In this document: in pieces, positions 1 through 10,935 of the stretch
Layout of the letters: every line of letters starts with the position of its first letter
Position numbering within the stretch: position 1 is the first letter of the stretch
Source of the DNA: Gnetum montanum
Taxonomy: Eukaryota > Streptophyta > Gnetopsida > Gnetales > Gnetaceae
Length of the DNA stretch: 64,000 nucleotides
Assembly (NCBI GenBank): GCA_015680685.1
Contig: MNCI01017493.1
Location: forward strand, 10,296-74,295
Reading direction: 5' to 3'
Made by a program: the position numbers and the translations under genes
The notes under the pieces: generated by a model
Told to the model about the DNA's origin: nothing
What the model saw: only the letters and a program-made list of their open reading frames with translations
Databases searched by the model: none

Positions 1-3000
1 GTCAGACCCCGAAAAGAAGTTTTATTGAAATTAAAGGAGCATCAATTACAACAACTTCAATAAGTCATAGGGTTAAGGGAAGGGGAAAAATGAGAGCATC
101 GGGAATGACACTCGGGAAACACCTTAAAAAAAAACAAAAAAAAAATGATGTATTAACTTATGTGGTAAAGATGTATTTGTTACATCTCTCTATTTCAAAT
201 ATTTAGATATTGAAAACGCATCTAGATAAATCTTAGAGTCATATTTTTTTTACTTAAAGTATCCGACGTAGCATCTCAATACAAAAAGATATATCAATTT
301 TTTAAAAGGCAAAAAATGATTCTAGGAAAAATTATGTTTTAAAAAGATTTCTTAAATTTTTCTAGTGTACAAGGTCAACTTAGAAAGCTTGTCTAAATGA
401 AAAACTTTAAAGCATGTGTTTAATAGTTTCTTTTTGGAAGGGGGAAGGAGGTGGTGGGGGGTGTGGATGATGTTGGAACTTGAAATAATTGTAATATAGG
501 CACACCTCAAGTTATATAGTCCAATTAGAGCTTTATATCTCAACATCACCCACCAAAATCAAACCTATAACTTAAGCTTTCAAATCAAGAGTCTTTACTA
601 CTAGGCTAACACTTCATTATTAAAGTAGATAAGTCATAAGAACTTACTAATAATGTAAATTTCATAATTTTTATATATGTAAATTAAAATAGTGTAATAT
701 ATGGAAATTACATTGCTTTGTTGTTAGTGTCATTTCCATATTTCTACAAAAGGCAATTATGAAGCTCTAAATCATAAATTAGCATGTTTCTTTCTTACAA
801 GAAGGAAGATTTTCTATAGTGTTGGTCATAGGAAAATTAAAACATTGGAATTTTTTTGTGGAGTTAAAAAGGAAAGAACTATTCCATAATTTTATTATAC
901 TTAGCTTTTCAATAGCTCATTTTAAACAAAATTTTATTCCAACCCAACATCTCAATGTAAGAGTCCATCTAGATGTAATTTAAAGACATGTGCATCTTGG
1001 TTCAATTAAAATGTGTAAATCCCTTTATTTTTTAAAAATGAACAACACTTTTTTAAAAAATTAAAAATTGACGTTGTAGGTTTTTAAAAACTAAAAAATA
1101 AGAGTTTTTTAGACCATTAGTTTTTCTTCAAAATCTTGAGTATAAAAAAATATTGTTTTTGGAAAAGCCTAGCTTATCTAAAAGCTTAATGAAAACTTTA
1201 TGATTTAAAAAGATCATATAAGAAGCTTAAAGGGAACTTATAGTTAGTAGAAAAGGAAAAAGCTTTGTTTATAGCTTCTCGTAGGTCATGGAAAGAATAC
1301 AATTTTTTAAAGGAAAAAAGATGGAAATTAACAAGAGGCTTGTATAAAATATTATGTTTAAAGAAAAGCTTTATATAAACATGTAAATATTATAGAGCTT
1401 TATCAAAAAAAGAGAAGCTCAAGCTCCATATAAAGGTAAGGCTCATAGTTAACATAGAAGCTCATGTTTTACAATGTGAGAAAGTTTATACATTGGAAAT
1501 TAAGTAAAGATATAATGAAGAACTATAGCCTATACTATAGAAAGCTTGTAGAGATATTTAAATGTAAAAGATAGAGGCCTAGGCCCAGAGAATTAAGTGA
1601 AGTTAGACAAAGCTGTTAACTCTCAAGTAAGTTGAGAGTGGGAAATCTAGAGCCATCATTAATGTACATATTGAAATGATGGATTGCTTTCTCTTCCACT
1701 AAACTTTAATGTTCTCTTGAGCTTTACATTTCAAAGGGGTAATGAAAGTTGAGATGTAACAAATATAGCTACTTTAGTACATTTCTATTCTCTATTGAAT
1801 CTTCAATGGATTAAAAATGATTATGAAGGACTCCTACTATAAAATGTAATATATAACCTCATTCCGATTCTAATTTTGGATCTGGACTTTATTCTAACTT
1901 TATATTTTTTTATTTTTCTTGTCTCTTTTCTACTCTTTCTATTAAAATTCTCTCTATTCTATATTCTCTTTGTCTTCAAGATTTGTACAATGGTTTGTTT
2001 TTCTATTTGAAACAAGTTAATAAGTTTTTCTTCTTCTTTCTAAAAGCTAATTCTTGTGACTTTGAGCTTGGTGATGGTACTTAGTCCAAGTTGTAAATGA
2101 GACCCTCTAAATTTTTTGATTAGTAAAATAGGTCTATTCATATGGATCCAAGGAGACTTTTATAGTGGAGTAGACTTGCCACTCTAGTAATTGAACTACC
2201 TTAAAATCTATTTTGTTACCTCTATTATAGCTACTTATTTACCTGTGTTATGTTTTTTAGTTTGGGGCTTTTCATTATTTTTTGATTAGTTGATTTTTTT
2301 ATTAGGCCTTAACTCACCCTAGCCTCCATCTTTGCTTACTCAGTATCTTAAACTCCATCTAGAAATGAAAAGATAACAAAAAACTCAAAATCAAATGAAA
2401 AATGATGATGATGATCATAAAAGTTTAAGGTATGAACACATTTTTAGCCATGAAATTATATGATAAGGATAACTTTTTAGCATCAAGAAGTCCAATAAAA
2501 ATTAATCTTATTTTAACCCTATCAAGATAAAAATCCTAATGTATTTTTGGATCCTTATTTAAATATTTTTAAGAAATTAAATGATTAAATAAAAAATAGT
2601 CTTCAAAATTTTAAGAAATGAAAGATATCTTTGAGAAGTACTTTAGTTTATAGTAGCTTAATTTTATTAAGGATTAATAAATTTAAGCCAAAATCTTTGG
2701 AGAAGGTGAAGAAGGAAAATTAAGATAGTTACTACTTGCTATTCTCAAAGAAGGTAAACATTTGCCATCTAAATTTTTGATAAAATTAAATTATCTAATT
2801 TAGAATCACAGTAGTAGAAGGAAATATTATAGGTCTTTCGGAAGAATTAGAAACCATAAAGGAGGAAAATAAACTGATCTTAAAAAAATTCAATTCTTAA
2901 AAACAAATTGATGATGTTGAGATCAAGGTTAAGAAAAATTATTACTAGTTTGGTTATATATTTATAATATATATCTATAAGTTAACTAAGAGAATATTCT

Positions 3001-3369
3001 TTGTTCCTTTAAAAAAGATGCATACCCTTATTGAATCCTTTATGTGCAAGTATAAAAAATTATTTACTAGAGAAATAAAAAATGTGCATATATACCCCAT
3101 CATATAGTTTGTTTTTATAATGGATTTGGGTAGAGATACACATAATAAAATTGGTAAGAATGATAGTATGTAAATCTCAAGCATACATGTACAACAAAAA
3201 ATCATAGCATTGTGCAATATGTACATCCCTACCGAATTCTCTACATGAAAGTATAAATTTGAGATCTCAAGCTATGTAAAAGTGTGGTTGAAATACCTTG
3301 AAGAAAATTCATGTTGCAACTCATGATCAAAACCATTGTAATTTGGTGTAAAATAATGGTAGATAAAAT
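1..3369. other. AT-rich stretch without recognisable gene
   Basis: No long open frame and no protein motif is visible on either strand. The stretch has poly-A runs near 128-143, many AAGCTT-like words at about 1150-1450, and a pyrimidine-rich block at 1890-2050. It does not visibly match the repeated families found further right. It is probably an old, unidentified repeat or plain intergenic DNA. Confidence 0.5.
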
Positions 3370-4438
3370 TGCCTTATTTTCCCAGCACTTAACATTGTAA
3401 CCTTCACCATTGAACTTGAGGTAGGATTTTATTGTAAAATGTGTAGTTTGTCGTTCACCTTAAATTATGCAAGCTAAAAAATGTTTCACAAGTTGTAATC
3501 ACTTCACTTTCCAAGCGAAAAAAGTTATATCATCCATGTGCCTAGGCATGGGAAGGTTGAAAATGCCCTGGGAATCACCAAATTTGGGTTTTTCATAGTT
3601 CTTATGCTAGCTATAGCAATTTATATGCTGGGACCACTTGTAGTTAGCATATACCACTTGTAGTCAGCATATAAATTGTTGGCCTTTAAATTTCATGACG
3701 AGGCTAGGGTATTTATGTGAAAACTAATGTATTTATGTGGAGGCCAACATATTAATGATGAAGCAACATATTTATGATGGCCTTCATTTGTGAAACTTCC
3801 CAAATTGAATAAATACACTAGGGTTGGATGGCTTGCAATGTTAGAAATTCATAGCAATCTATTAGCAATGATGGCAGAAATTTATAGTAACAAATTGGGC
3901 CCTAATGACCCATATAAACCAAGCTTGATCACTTCAAATGGACTTTTGGCAAATTTGACTTTAGGCTAAGCAAAGAAATTGTTAGAGTAGTGCAAATTGA
4001 TTGAAAGTCTAGTAACCATTTACCACCAACAACATAGATCTAGTATAGAGAAACCAATAAGGAGCTTTGGGAGTGAAACTTTGAGCATCTAGATAATGAA
4101 GCTGATTGCAAGACAAACTTTGTTGGGTTTAGGAAGGGTTCAAGCATCTTTTGTATAGCTCTTTGTCTATTTTAAGCACATAGACTTGTACTCCAAACTT
4201 TATTTCTACAAAGACTTTATTATTTTTATAAATTTGTAGTTCATTTATTTAGTGCAAGTTTTTTTTTTGTTTCTTTTGAATTAGATTTGCATTCAAATTT
4301 AAATTTATTACATTTTTTTTACAAATTCTAAGTCCTTGGATGATCGATAAGACCATCTAGGGCACTTTGGATACCTTTCTCAAGGCTTTTGGGATCCAAG
4401 GTTAAACTGTTTCACCACAAATCTTTGGTTTTCCAACA
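3370..4438 (+). repeat. Family T LTR, copy 1 (5' LTR of unit a)
   Basis: The stretch from about 3391 (ACCTTCACCATTGAACTTG) to 3600 aligns with the starts of the LTRs at 41049 and 55273, including the AAAATGCC and GGTTTTTCATAG blocks. The right end TTTTCCAACA matches the other LTR ends. It is followed by the shared TTTTTGGTG primer-site block and then gag. The exact left end is uncertain by about 10 bp because the terminal TG is not clear. At about 1.07 kb it is shorter than the ~1.4 kb of the two best-defined LTRs. Confidence 0.7.
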
Positions 4439-4451
4439 CTAAATTTTTTTT

Positions 4452-4485
4452 TGGTGTTATAGTTTCTAGCTCTAGAGAAAGGGCC
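4452..4485 (+). other. Primer-binding-site-like block after LTR copy 1
   Basis: Just right of the LTR end lies TGGTGTTATAGTTTCTAG followed by CTCTAGAGAAAGGGCC. The same block follows the LTRs ending at 42442 and 57500. Its position and conservation suggest the minus-strand primer site of the family. The primer tRNA could not be identified. Confidence 0.5.
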
Positions 4486-5410
4486 GTTGTCCAAGTTTTT
4501 CACCTAATCTTCCTCTCTCTTATCTTGTGCATCAATTTTAATTATTGTTTACTTACATTTACCTCAAAACCTTTGAACTTTTCCCTTGAAATTCTTTCCA
4601 AAATCAACACAACCATATGTTCCCTTGCAATTTTGACCTAGCATATTTATTGTAACCAATTTGGGTGGCTTGTAAATTTAGTAGCAATTGCTAGATTTTT
4701 AAAGTGTAGCATAGTTATGAGAGAGACTTGTAATTTTTACTCACTAAAATGTACCTTCAGGTATTTTCAGAGACCAATTTATTTCTTAAACCAGCATCCA
4801 CTCGTAGCCTTTGAAAATTTTCCATTGGGCTTCTAATGTAAGCCCATCATATTTTCTCAAAACCAGCTTAATTTTTCTTAGAAAAGCCCAATGTATCTTT
4901 TTCAAGAATTCCTAGCATAGCTTTTGAAAACCCAATGTATTTCTTATGCACAAAAAATAGCTAGCATATTTTTCAAGAGCACCTAGCATATTTTTTCCAT
5001 AAGGGAGATACCAACATATTTTCTTATATGTCCAACATTTCTTTTTGTTGGAAGAGCTAGCGTACTTATTTCACACAAAGATAAGTTAGTGTATTTTTGC
5101 CTATGCAGGTTGGGTAGAGCAAACCTAGTGTAAAAACTAGAAGCCTCTCTTTAGCATTTTTCATAATAATCTTTTTTCAATAACCAATTGTAGCATAGCC
5201 CTTGCTTCTACATTCTAAAATTTGAAAAGAAAAACATTGCCTTTGCCACCTGCACTACACCTATAGTTGCAGTTTTCACTAAATTTCAAAGCTAAAATCA
5301 TTTATACATTAGGTAGGTCCATTAGTTGGAACTATTATTGTAAAACCAAATTTAATATCTACTTAACACCTTTCCAAAAATTAACTATATTAACACTCAA
5401 CTTGACCGAC
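4486..5410 (+). repeat. 5' leader of unit a with short degenerate repeats
   Basis: This non-coding stretch between the primer-site block and gag holds a degenerate, roughly 45-50 bp repeated pattern, most visible from 4840 to 5100. CCTAGCATA, CAACATATT and CCCAATGTAT words recur, each followed by a T-rich run. No open frame is supported. Confidence 0.5.
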
Positions 5411-8400
5411 ATGGCTGTAAGTCAAGATGCAATGCACATATATGATGCCAAGGACCCAGTTATTGTTAAGTGTAGAAAATCACTTAGGTAGAGAGGCCAA
5501 AATCCAAACTTTGCTATAATAAACAAAGAATACTATAATTTCATATGTGCCAAGATACAAGTAGGCTTACTCATCCCATGCATATAATTTGAATACAAGC
5601 ATGAGTTTGAGATAATCTATAAAAATGGGAAGGAGTACATCACTTCCCCCTATGAAAAAATAAAACTTACTAATGTTCATATGTGCATACTAGCCTAATT
5701 AATAGAAATGAATGAGTTAATTGAGAAAATTATCTTGAAAAGTCACCAAGAGGAGTAAGATGAGTTCAAGGCTAAACCAGAATCTGACATCTTCATTAGG
5801 AGCCTTTTCCAACAATTGGCTTCCCAAAGCATTGCATCTAGTTTAGCCTCTATAGCATCTTCGGTGGGGCAGGTTCCCTAACCTTCTTCATCACATGCCC
5901 ATTCTCCTATGTTTGGGTCAAGACCCATCACTGCAACTCACTAGGCATAACTCATGCCTCAATCAGCTTCACTCTTCTCATCCATGCCTTTTGCAATATA
6001 GCCTCGCATCATGTGGACATCAGCCATGGTGTTCACCATGGCTCATACCTTCTCTATTTTGGCTTAAGCTTCCCATATCCCATTTTACCCCATTTTTCCT
6101 CAAGTATCAATGTAAACCTCTTTTTCATTATTCAGCCCTCCTACAACCATGATCACCTAACCTCTTTTGTCCTTGCCATTACCCATTGCAAGGCAACAAG
6201 CCCCCCAACTTCTTCCACAATAATTTGTACAAAGTCCCTAGCTTGTTGGAGTGCCCCAAGGCTTGGATCAAGCCTTCCAGATGATCCAAGACCTCACGGA
6301 AGAGCTATGCAAAGTTAAAGCTTCCACCATGTAGATAATCAAAATAATGAACTTCTACCAAGACAATCCTAGTAGTTCGATTGTCCCTAAATCACTCTTC
6401 CTTTGGGTATTTCGATCTCATGGTTTACCAAGTACAATGATAAGGGTGATCCCAATGTACACCTAACCACTTTACGTTCTGAATGCTTATTACTCTAGGC
6501 TTGGCCACACACCATTTTGTGAATCTTCCCTATTTTCCTTACTAAGAAACCCTTAGACTAGTATTATGCATTGCCTAGAGGAACCATTGCCTCATTAGAG
6601 AATTTGATCTTACAATTTGTGAATCATTTGAAGTATAACTTGAAACCAAACACCATCTTAATTAGCTAATGAAAATCAAATAGGGGTCTCTTAAACTTGT
6701 CCAAAAGTTTATCCAATGATGGAATGCTATAATTAATGAGATTCTTGAGCCTATATCCAAAATCTACCTTCTGGCCATTTTCAAGGGGATGGTCAATGAT
6801 TTCATCAAGTCCAAACTATATTATTTAGACCTACGGTCCCTTAGCTAGGCTTTCTCATAAATTAAGAACATAGGGAAAATTGCTAAAGCAGCCATGACCT
6901 TACATACATAGCATACAAGAATCAACATACAAGGAAGGATAAGGATAGGGGGAAGCAGAACCATGTAGCTATGGCCACTATGGCCAAAGAAAATAAAACT
7001 ACACAAAGGTTAAAAAAAAGTCAATCTAAGGCCCCTGCCACATTCAATCAACTATCAACATTAGGGGCCTTACCTTAAACCATACAAGGCCTAACTTTAA
7101 GAGGAAATATTGGTCAAAATACATTAAGTTACCACTAAAACTATTCGAGCTCCTTAAGTAGTTGCTCAAAAGTGGCTAAATCCAATACAAGAAAATGACT
7201 GAGAATGCCCATAAGAGGAATGATTAATTATGTAAAGTTACTAAGGATTCCACTTTGATAATCAAGGATGATCCACTGGTATTGAAGTACTTCAAACTTT
7301 ACTAATTTTACCACTATCATCAATTACTTGGTCATGAAATTGATTTCTATTTGGTACTAAAGAATGACTTGAAAAAGATGATAGACAATGAAGATCTAGT
7401 GTTAGACACCTCTACCCTAGTTAGCCCTCAAAAATAATCCATGCAAGTGTACAAAGAATCATTTAATGCAAATAAAAAACCATATATAATAGTAGTATTC
7501 AACATCAACAATGGTCCAAGAACTGCCATGGAGTCGTTTGTGATTTGAGTACCTCCTTGTGATGAAAGGGGGCCTTCAACTTTACTAAGTTCAAGGACTT
7601 CTTTTATTTTAAGGATACCATCATTAGCATATCCCAAGGAACCATTTGGCATTAGAGTACCCCCTTCTGCTACCATCAAAACTTCAGCCCAATTTGATCA
7701 ATGTCCTCTTATGGTGGATAACACAACAACTTCTTCATAGTCAAACATCAAGAAATCACCTACCAAGCAATGTAAGAAGTTTTCCTTATAGCCCAAGGTC
7801 AAAGACACCAAGGAGGTGAAGGCTAGGAATGAGGTAGGCCCATTGAAGACCACATACATTTGAGCAATTTCCATGAGGTCCAACACTCAAAATGCTTTAA
7901 CTAGTTTGCCAAGGGAGGATCACAATAATAAGAGAAGGAGAAGGGGGCCAAACCACAAACCTTAAAAGGTGAAGTTTGAATCTTGGCAAGAATGAATGAA
8001 GTTAAGGTTAATAAGAATGAGAAGTTAATAACTAATAACAAATACTTCCTCAACACCATGGAATAGATGAAACCATCCTTAAATTAGAAAAATACTTTGT
8101 TGTGCTTATAGGACCTGGTAATGATTTATTCTATTCATCATGAAGCCTTAGTGAAGATGTTAACCTTAATTCTCATTAGTGGGGATATTCTTGCCAATGA
8201 AGAATCCATTCATGTAGTGATGATGTCACCTTTGCCTAGGGAAGAAATGAAATTTGTTACACTAGTATTTCATGATAGTGAAGTTAAGACCAGCCTCTAG
8301 GATGGTGAGATAACAAGGATTCTCTCTTTATATTCATAAGGATTTGGTAATACAAGGTACATAGGATGCATGTTGATGTGGACAATGACCAATATTATAC

Positions 8401-8951
8401 CTTTTACCATTGTTAAATGGTTAGGCTTAGTGGAGCAAATACAAAGTACTCTTACCTCTACTCTTAAATCCTTTAATGAATCACAGGTAGTAGTAAAGGA
8501 TTCCATCTCATTAGACTTCATAGTAGGAGAATAATTCCTCACATCTACCAACTTCTTGGTGGTGTAAGAGATACCAAGATTTAATCTCATCTTGGGGAGG
8601 CCATGGCTAGTTTAATTATGAGTTTGTTTCCTTTCCCATTCACCAAGAATTTTACTTGCCTTCCGAGGAAAGTAAAATAATTATTCATGATGATAGTGTA
8701 GTCCCATTAGTGGTTAATAATGTTGACATGGAGTAAGGTTCCAATGTAGAGTTTAAAGAAGAAGCGTCTTCTATTAAGAGTGAAGTTAAGAGGCCTACTA
8801 GAGTAGACTAGGCCAAGTGCAAAGACAACCGAATGATGGATGCAACATGGGAAGATCTCGCATTTAATGTAGTCAATGAGGGAAATGGGTAGTACAAGAT
8901 TGTATAAAAGAGGTTGTATAATTTCCTAATATTTCAAAGATTAGGAAATAA
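5411..8951 (+). pseudogene. Family T gag-protease, copy a (decayed)
   Basis: This is the structural and protease region of a Ty3/gypsy element. The start is the ATG of MAVSQDAMHIYDAKD, which aligns with the ATGs at 43324 and 58115. A retrotransposon capsid region lies at about 6380-6800. A zinc-knuckle-like site at about 7290-7330 reads FYHYHQLLGHEIDFY, where the expected C..H....H....C pattern has Tyr in place of both Cys. The protease region (8100-8600) contains SFNESQVVV and FNLILGRPWL. The acidic linker WEDLAFNVV lies near 8850. Many TAG/TAA stops and several frame changes make it non-functional. It converges on the antisense gene that ends at 9729. Assignment is from homology among the copies plus known gypsy motifs. 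Confidence 0.8.
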
Positions 8952-9728
8952 TTATGTGATTTAGTATGTCCCTTTCTCACTTGCCCCTATGTTAATGATT
9001 GTGTGGCCTTTTCTTCTTACTTTTATTTCATACTCTATTTTTAAACTTTTATTTACATGTATCATTTTGCTTTATCATGCTTTGCCTTTTTTAGCCTTAT
9101 TATGCATGAAATTTATAACTTATTCTTATTTATGAATTTTCTTTTATGCTTTCCTTTAGAAAATCTAAAAATACCATAAAAATTTTTTAAAAATGAAAAA
9201 TCCATGAAAATTTTAAAAAATAAAAATCTATAAAAATTGTCACCATGGATGCTAAGGCCTTAAACTAGTAATGCATTTGTGACCTTTTACTTCCTTATTG
9301 TTATTATAGCCATTATACCATACTTTGTACTTTGTTTTGCTTCACTACTTTATGTTTACATTTTTACAAATTTTTGCCTTATGGCTTGTATTTTAATCAA
9401 TGTAGCTGTCTTATACAAAATAAAAAATAATATACATAAAAATACATAAAATTGAAAATTCTAAAATATATAGGCAAAATTAAAAATATTATAACCAAAA
9501 GTATTGATGTCCAAAGGCCACAATCATATAGTGTGACTAAAAATCTAGTTATCTATAATAGTAAAATAATAATAAGTCCAACAAGCATGGTTGCATTGTG
9601 TAACAATAAAATGAACAATAATGAATTTCCATCATACTTGCTAATGGCTATGAATGGCCAATAAAAGATAGTAATAGCAACATCAACATTGCAACTAAAA
9701 TAACTAAAACATGACAAGACTAGTAGGC
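8952..9728. other. Intergenic stretch between convergent gag-pro and antisense gene
   Basis: AT-rich non-coding DNA lies between the gag-pro stop and the last exon of the antisense gene. One unit of the minisatellite that is expanded in units d and e is present near 9240-9285 (CACCATGGATGCTAAGG, then CCTTAAACTAGTAATGC). The ATAAAATTTTTAAAAATGAA type runs at 9160-9240 could be polyadenylation-rich 3' sequence. That is an inference only. Confidence 0.5.
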
Positions 9729-9802
9729 CTAAGGAAAAACTAGAGGAGGAGGAGGAACATCATCATCATCATTACCACTAGGGCTGTTGCCATTAGCTGG
9801 TG
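9729..9802 (-). pseudogene. Antisense gene copy a, last exon (acidic, proline-rich tail)
   Basis: The reverse strand reads SPSGNDDDDVPPPPLVFP followed by TAG. Copy c has the matching SLPSGDDDDDVPPPSPIFP tail with the same stop. Copies d and e keep the SPSG/SPSD start but have lost the acidic run. The preceding bases (TGCAAG) fit a decayed acceptor; copies d and e have TAG-GTACCA at this place. Confidence 0.65.
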
Positions 9803-9949
9803 CTTGCACAAGAACAAAAATAAAAAATAAAATATGAAATAAAAATTTAATTAGTAACCAATATAACAAGAAAAAGTCATGAAACAACAAAACAATGAAA
9901 AAAATACAAACTAAACAAAACAATGTTGAAATAAAAACTTAAAAACAAA

Positions 9950-10195
9950 CCTATGGAGGTTCTAGTGAAAGGTCTTCTAAATGAAAGTTTAGGAGTCTAG
10001 TATCTAAATAATGAAGAATATATTCTTCATTCATGTTCACCCAATCTACTTCTCCAAGGTTCACACTGGTTAGGATATTCCTCCTCTCAATATTAGTCCA
10101 TGTTGGAGGCTCTCAAGAAAAAGTAGTAGTAGTGGCCTCTCTGGAAGTCATGGTAATCTAAATAGTAGGGGAATTAGACATCACCAAAGGGCCTT
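9950..10195 (-). pseudogene. Antisense gene copy a, exon 7, C-terminal part
   Basis: The reverse strand gives NIERRNILTSVNLGEVDWVN and then LHYLDTRLLNFHLEDLSLEPP. Copy c at 38950-39110 is nearly the same. The exon is cut at 10195 by the Athila-like insertion and resumes at 16916, where FKLFEG ends. Its donor (CATAG-GTTTGT) matches the CCTCCACGAGTTTAT of copy c. Confidence 0.7.
10191..10195. repeat. Target-site duplication GCCTT, left copy
   Basis: GCCTT directly precedes the left LTR and GCCTT directly follows the right LTR (16916-16920). Five base pairs is the usual length for plant LTR retrotransposons. The pair fixes both ends of the insertion. Confidence 0.85.
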
Positions 10196-10203
10196 TAATG
10201 GGA

Positions 10204-10265
10204 CGAAATATCACATCCACCGCGATATCGCGTCTTCCCCTGCGATATTTTGTACGCGATATCGC
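10204..10265 (+). promoter_or_regulatory. Palindrome array in left LTR
   Basis: Copies of a GCGATATCGC-like palindrome: a decayed one at 10204-10213, the perfect CGCGATATCGCG at 10221-10232, a half copy at 10241-10249 and CGCGATATCGC at 10255-10265. They lie 18-80 bp upstream of the TATA box, where U3 enhancer elements sit in LTR promoters. A regulatory role is inferred. Confidence 0.5.
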
Positions 10266-10282
10266 AGTGCACCATCAAATCT

Positions 10283-10290
10283 ATAAATAA
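10283..10290 (+). promoter_or_regulatory. TATA box of left LTR
   Basis: TATAAATA, followed by AGAGGCAGCTC, lies in the position expected for an LTR promoter. The same box is at 16191-16198 in the right LTR. Transcription would start about 25-35 bp downstream; this is inferred. Confidence 0.65.
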
Positions 10291-10653
10291 GAGGCAGCTC
10301 TCCCTTGTTTCTCATTCTAGGCCTAGACCGTAGCAAAACTCTGGCAATTTTACCTCTCCAGAGATAGAATATTTTCCATGTGCTCACAGTAGGAGCTCCA
10401 AAGTGAATGGATCTTTATTCGAGAAAATATTGTACCTGAACACAAGTTTGTGTACAGCAATAAAGACGAACTTCTTGGATAAACCTTGCAGTGCATGGAA
10501 TAGGCTAAATAGGACTTTATTTACTGTTATTTATTGTTTACCATTTAAATGCTTTATTAGTAATTAATTCTCTCTCAACCCTTCTCTCCTAGTTAAGTGC
10601 TTCAGTACGACCGCTTTGAGCACGTGTGTTACACTTGGTGATCCCAGCAACAA

Positions 10654-10654
10654 N
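10654..10654. other. Single undetermined base at an LTR collapse
   Basis: The N follows CCCAGCAACAA. In the right LTR the same place opens into about 250 bp before TCTAGGAAAAC matches again. It marks a probable misjoin in the left LTR. Confidence 0.7.
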
Positions 10655-10792
10655 GTCTGGGAAGACAACGAATGATTAACCTTAAGTGTTTCATAAGGCG
10701 TGTAGGCACTTAGTCTGTGAAGTTTGATTGGATTGCACGTGCTATGCTCGTATTCGTATGGTTGAGTGTAGGAGTACCTCGCCACTCATCAT

Positions 10793-10810
10793 TGGCACCG
10801 TTGCTAGGGA
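10793..10810 (+). other. Primer-binding site, tRNA-Asp type
   Basis: TGGCACCGTTGCTAGGGA starts one base after the left LTR. The plant tRNA-Asp complement is TGGCGCCGTTGCCGGGGA, so 15 of 18 bases match. All three differences are C-to-T or G-to-A. Confidence 0.75.
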
Positions 10811-10935
10811 CTAAGTGTTTGTGCGCTCACTAGAACATAGGAAATTATCCACATTGTTGGGAGCTTAAAAAAACCCTTAGGATTAATTAAATGAAAAATT
10901 ATATAATGGTTAATCAGCACACTGAATAAGACATA

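Larger units (their letters stand above)
10196..10791 (+). repeat. Left LTR of the Athila-like element
   Basis: It begins TAATGGGACG (right LTR: TGATGGGATG, so TG has decayed to TA) and ends ACTCATCA. It is 596 bp against 842 bp for the right LTR. The missing ~246 bp fall exactly at the single N at 10654, so the shortfall is probably an assembly join rather than a biological deletion. Confidence 0.85.

Noticed and set aside
1890-2350. Possible Ty1/copia LTR (pyrimidine-rich block, TTTGATTAG words)
   Set aside because: No second LTR, primer site or coding remnant was found.
6013-6318. 101-codon plus-strand frame with Pro/Ser-rich content
   Set aside because: Lies within gag copy a, in the variable linker between N-terminal domain and capsid; it is not a separate gene and is not matched as protein in copies d and e.
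8297-8590. Open frame on the minus strand (97 codons)
   Set aside because: It is the reverse side of the protease region of gag-pro copy a; the same shadow occurs at 40439-40672 and 61127-61396.
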